A stretch of DNA of 8,018 nt, from assembly GCA_943325425.2 (NCBI GenBank), contig CALPPJ020000043.1:1-8018 (forward strand), read 5' to 3'. This document shows positions 5,405 to 8,018 of the stretch, one piece after another; position 1 is the first letter of the stretch; the number at the start of each line of letters is the position of its first letter. The position numbers were made by a program, and so were the translations under genes. The stretch comes from Bifidobacterium breve (GTDB lineage: Bacteria > Actinomycetota > Acidimicrobiia > Acidimicrobiales > Ilumatobacteraceae). The notes under the pieces are model-generated. The model ran no database searches, was not told the DNA's origin, and was given only the letters and a program-made list of their open reading frames with translations.

Positions 5405-8018
5405 TTATACGACGGTGCTGATGTAGCCGTTGGCATCAACCAAAATGTCGGCGATGCCATAGACGTAGAAGCAGACGGTGCCCCGCGGTGATACCGGAGC
5501 GATGACGGCATTCGGAATAGTTTGGCCAGCAACGAAATTGAGGTTTGATGCATTGGGTCGACTGTCGCACGGATACACCGTGACGTAACCGCCGTACGAC
5601 GATGTTGAAATTCCGAGTGCCGTGACATTCAGCGAAACTGCAGCAACTCCGCTCGCGGGAATCCCAGAAGTTCCGGCGATTGTGATTTCAAGTGGAGTGC
5701 CGGTTCCAGCAATGTCACCGACAGATTGTGCAGCAACACCTCCGTACCCTGAACGAGTGTCGGCGATACGTTGAGGCGAAATCGCGTTAAAGCCAAGGTC
5801 TTTTTCAAAGTGGCCGTTCACATCAGCGATGACATGAGCTTGCCCAAAAACATAGAAACATACGGAGCCATTGTCTGATACTGGAGTAACTACTGCGTTC
5901 GGAATTGTTTGGCCCGTCCTAAAGTTCAAACTAGAGACCTCCGGACGAGTGCCGCACGGGTATACCGTGACGTAACCACCACTGTCTGGAGCTGTTGTAC
6001 TAGTGACAGTGACGTTCAACGAAATTGCGCTGACACCACTTGATGGAATGCCGTTGCGACCCAAAACCGAAACTTCAAGTGCAGTCCCAGAGCCGTCGAG
6101 TTGTCCAACGCGAGTGAGATCACGTCGAGTGTCAAGAAGGCGCGAAGGTGTCGTGGGGTTAAACCCATTGCCATCTAAGAGTGATCCGCTGATGTCAGCG
6201 ATGATGTCGACAGCGACGCTACTGAAAAAGCACACGCTTCCGCGTGAGGAAAGTTTGGCGATGACGGCATTAGGGATGGTATCCCCAACATCAAAGTTGA
6301 GGCTCGAAACATCGGGACGGCTGTCGCATGGATAGACCGTGATGTACCCCGAACCTTCAGCATTTGTTGCGGTGATATTCAATGACACCGCAGTCACTCC
6401 AATAGTTGAAACACCGTTCCTTCCAGCAATTTGCGCTTCAAGGACGTAATCGCCACCGACCTTGCGAACTGGCACTCCGCCTTCACCGTTACGCGTATCA
6501 ATAATTCGTAGAGGATTGATTGGTCTCATGACGGCTGGCGAAGTTTCGACACTGAGATTTGTGCCAGCAACCATTAATAAGCGATTGGGGGACCCAACAC
6601 CTGCATCTATAACTACTCCTGAAGTGGCATCAGTGTTTAACAGGTTAATGATTTGTGCTGGAATCGCAGACGGGAAAGATGTCAAGGCGATTGCTACTGC
6701 GCCCGCAACATGCGGCGAAGCCATAGAAGTACCACTCTTTGTAACATGGTCATACGAAGGATTTGAACTTGCACCTTCGATGTCATAGCCAGGAGCGAAG
6801 ATGTCAAGGCACGTTCCAAAGTTTGAGAAGGATGCTCGTACATCTGAGCTGTCGGTTGCACCAACGGTAATTGCAGTTGGTTCACGGGCTGGGGAAACCT
6901 CGCAGGCAGGCTTGGTGTCATTCCCGGCCGCCACCACGATGACTATTCCGAATGAGACCAAGCGTGCAACAGCGCTGTCAAGCGTTTCACTTGCCGAGCC
7001 ACCCAAGCTCATATTGACGACAGCACGCTTGCCATTGAGCGGATAGTTGGCGATGTACTCGAGTCCCGCGAGAACATCTATTTCTGATCCTTCCCCAGAG
7101 CAGTCCAAAACTCTGACTGGGACAACTAGCGCATCGGTAGCGACACCGTATGAAGTTCCGACCGCGGTAGACGCGACATGGGTGCCATGGCCGTGGCAAT
7201 CAACCGTGCCGTTGCCATCATCTAAGGCAGTGAAGCCAGGGCGTAGTCGATCGGCAAACTCGGCAATATTGGCGATGCCGGTGTCGACGATGAATACGAC
7301 TGCGTTACTTCCTCTGTTGGAGGTAGACAATTGTCCATCCAAAAGGTTGGAAGTTTGATCGATGCGATCGATGCCCCAAGAGTTAGCCATTGTCGTTATC
7401 CGCATCATGGTGCGTGGAGTTACTGCATTTGAACTTGCGGATACCGGCCCACTACCAACGGGGTTCTGAGCGACAACGGTGAATGTATAAGAGGTGCCAT
7501 TGGTGAGATTGTTGACCACACAGTTCAACGGTCCAAACGACCAGACACAAGTTTGACCTCCAGGCGACGCCGAGACCGTGTACTGGGTAACGGGGTAGGT
7601 GGGATTGGCAGGCGCATCCCACGAAACTTCAACTTGATTGCCACGCGAGGCAATTGCGCGGACGTTAGTGGGAGCAGTCGGCGGGAGTGGCAACTTTAGA
7701 TTCCAAGTGAGGCTGACATTTCCAGTGAGTCCAGCAAAACCATCAATGGCAATGCGGTAGCGCTTTCCCTCCAGTGCCGCAAAACTAACTTCGCTTGTTT
7801 CGTTCGAGTTGTCGTCATCGTTGGCGGCTATCAAAGTCAGATTGCTCAGGTCATCGCCGGTGTAGACGGCAAGGATGGTGTCAAAGTTTGAACCATCAGT
7901 ACTGATGATTAATTGACCATTGGCTGGAGCGGTGTAGGTGAACCAAACGGAATGTGATGCAACATTTCCGAAGTGCCCCGGCTCATTGAGTTCTGCGCTT
8001 GCGAAGGTGGTCTTTGAT
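5405..8018 (-). CDS. Secreted subtilisin-like serine protease (S8, proteinase K-like) with PPC-like, Fn3 and three C-terminal repeat modules (N-terminus off window)
   Basis: The frame is open from the right edge to TAA at 5407-5405, giving 870 visible codons; start and signal peptide lie beyond 8018. Module order: a PPC-like beta domain (8017 to about 7690; SVWFTYTAP, FDTILAVYTGD, AANDDDN), a fibronectin type III domain (about 7681-7415; TAPTNVRA, VEVSWDAP, NLTNGTSYTFTVVAQN), the S8 catalytic domain (about 7380-6640) and three tandem modules of about 122 residues. The triad is intact: Asp in FIVDTGI (codon 7285-7283), His in HGHGTHVAS (codon 7189-7187) and Ser in SGTSMASPHVAG (codon 6727-6725), with the oxyanion Asn in VVAAGND. 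The lead-in WGIDRIDQ and the DC/VRVLDC cysteines resemble proteinase K-type enzymes. It likely degrades extracellular protein or matures surface proteins. No LPXTG, C-terminal membrane anchor or inhibitor I9 propeptide is seen; the last could lie upstream of the window. It is convergent with the PPOX-like gene. Confidence 0.93.
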   Translation of the reverse strand, partial: SKTTFASAELNEPGHFGNVASHSVWFTYTAPANGQLIISTDGSNFDTILAVYTGDDLSNLTLIAANDDDNSNETSEVSFAALEGKRYRIAIDGFAGLTGNVSLTWNLKLPLPPTAPTNVRAIASRGNQVEVSWDAPANPTYPVTQYTVSASPGGQTCVWSFGPLNCVVNNLTNGTSYTFTVVAQNPVGSGPVSASSNAVTPRTMMRITTMANSWGIDRIDQTSNLLDGQLSTSNRGSNAVVFIVDTGIANIAEFADRLRPGFTALDDGNGTVDCHGHGTHVASTAVGTSYGVATDALVVPVRVLDCSGEGSEIDVLAGLEYIANYPLNGKRAVVNMSLGGSASETLDSAVARLVSFGIVIVVAAGNDTKPACEVSPAREPTAITVGATDSSDVRASFSNFGTCLDIFAPGYDIEGASSNPSYDHVTKSGTSMASPHVAGAVAIALTSFPSAIPAQIINLLNTDATSGVVIDAGVGSPNRLLMVAGTNLSVETSPAVMRPINPLRIIDTRNGEGGVPVRKVGGDYVLEAQIAGRNGVSTIGVTAVSLNITATNAEGSGYITVYPCDSRPDVSSLNFDVGDTIPNAVIAKLSSRGSVCFFSSVAVDIIADISGSLLDGNGFNPTTPSRLLDTRRDLTRVGQLDGSGTALEVSVLGRNGIPSSGVSAISLNVTVTSTTAPDSGGYVTVYPCGTRPEVSSLNFRTGQTIPNAVVTPVSDNGSVCFYVFGQAHVIADVNGHFEKDLGFNAISPQRIADTRSGYGGVAAQSVGDIAGTGTPLEITIAGTSGIPASGVAAVSLNVTALGISTSSYGGYVTVYPCDSRPNASNLNFVAGQTIPNAVIAPVSPRGTVCFYVYGIADILVDANGYISTVV
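5408..5797 (-). repeat. Protease C-terminal module 3 (protein C-terminus)
   Basis: Third copy: PQRIADTR, GTSGIPASGVAAVSLNVTA, GGYVTVYPCDSRP, SNLNF, GQTIPNAVIAPV, VCFYVYG and DILVDANGY. The protein ends five residues after this module (ISTVV), with no tail that could act as a sorting or anchoring signal. Copies 2 and 3 look closest to each other. Confidence 0.87.
5804..6169 (-). repeat. Protease C-terminal module 2
   Basis: Second copy: PSRLLDTR, GRNGIPSSGVSAISLNVT, GGYVTVYPCGTRP, SSLNF, GQTIPNAV, VCFYVFG and HVIADVNGHF. It begins with GFNP, and module 3 begins with GFNA, so a short GFN linker joins the copies. Bases match module 3 over short stretches such as ACCGTGACGTAACC (plus-strand reading), as expected of duplication. 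Confidence 0.87.
6176..6529 (-). repeat. Protease C-terminal module 1
   Basis: First of three related modules of about 120 residues after the S8 domain. Landmarks in order are PLRIIDTR, GRNGV, VTAVSLNITAT, GYITVYPCDSRP, SSLNF, TIPNAVIA, VCFF and DIIADISG. It is the most diverged copy (VCFFSSVAV where the others have VCFYV.G). Two cysteines (in YPC and VCF) recur in every copy and may form a disulfide. Such modules are common in exported proteins of actinobacteria; their role is unknown, with surface or polymer attachment a reasonable guess. Confidence 0.85.

Noticed and set aside
6003..6335. Plus-strand 110-codon frame opposite the protease modules
   Set aside because: Antisense to repeat modules 1 and 2; its openness follows from the codon use of the repeated coding strand.
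7832..7834. TTG at 7834 as the start of the protease gene
   Set aside because: The same frame continues upstream to the window edge with a good PPC-like domain sequence, so this TTG is an internal codon and the gene is truncated by the window.

Overview
The window reads as a compact chromosomal segment of a bacterium with roughly balanced GC. The likeliest source is an actinobacterium, perhaps an aquatic Acidimicrobiia-type lineage. That placement is inferred from protein style: a two-domain FtsX permease with a MacB/LolD-type ATPase, a short split-barrel flavoprotein ending in a 'VLHRPA'-like tail, and a secreted subtilase with 'DTR...YPC...PNAV...VCFY' modules. No rRNA or marker gene confirms it. 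I see no tRNA, CRISPR, insertion sequence or phage gene.

Layout from left to right. Positions 1-3097, minus strand: a two-gene ABC operon. The ATPase (2357-3097) is followed by a large FtsX-family permease that starts inside the ATPase stop codon (TGATG) and runs off the left edge. Positions 3154-3636, plus strand: a stand-alone NadR-type nucleotide adenylyltransferase, divergent from the ABC operon across a 56-bp gap. Positions 3649-4284, minus strand: a 1-Cys (Prx6-type) peroxiredoxin, convergent with the adenylyltransferase. Positions 4417-5402, plus strand: a two-gene oxidoreductase unit made of a nitroreductase-family flavoenzyme and a small pyridoxamine-phosphate-oxidase-like protein with overlapping ends. 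This unit is divergent from the peroxiredoxin across a 132-bp gap that holds the most regulatory-looking sequence in the window. Positions 5405-8018, minus strand: a large secreted modular serine protease with its N-terminus off the right edge, convergent with the flavoprotein gene and only 2 bp from it.

The middle of the window (3154-5402) has a redox and cofactor theme: nucleotide-cofactor synthesis, peroxide removal, and two probable flavin-dependent proteins. The outer genes concern the envelope and the exterior: an ABC mechanotransmission-type system and an exported protease. The transcription units alternate in direction with almost no spacer, so four of the five junctions are an overlap or a gap of 56 bp or less.

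I did not find a clearly new multi-gene system. The items most worth a second look are the module order of the protease (PPC-like, Fn3, S8, then three tandem C-terminal modules, with no adjacent inhibitor propeptide), the 2-bp convergent junction, and the hairpin and repeats between the peroxiredoxin and nitroreductase genes.
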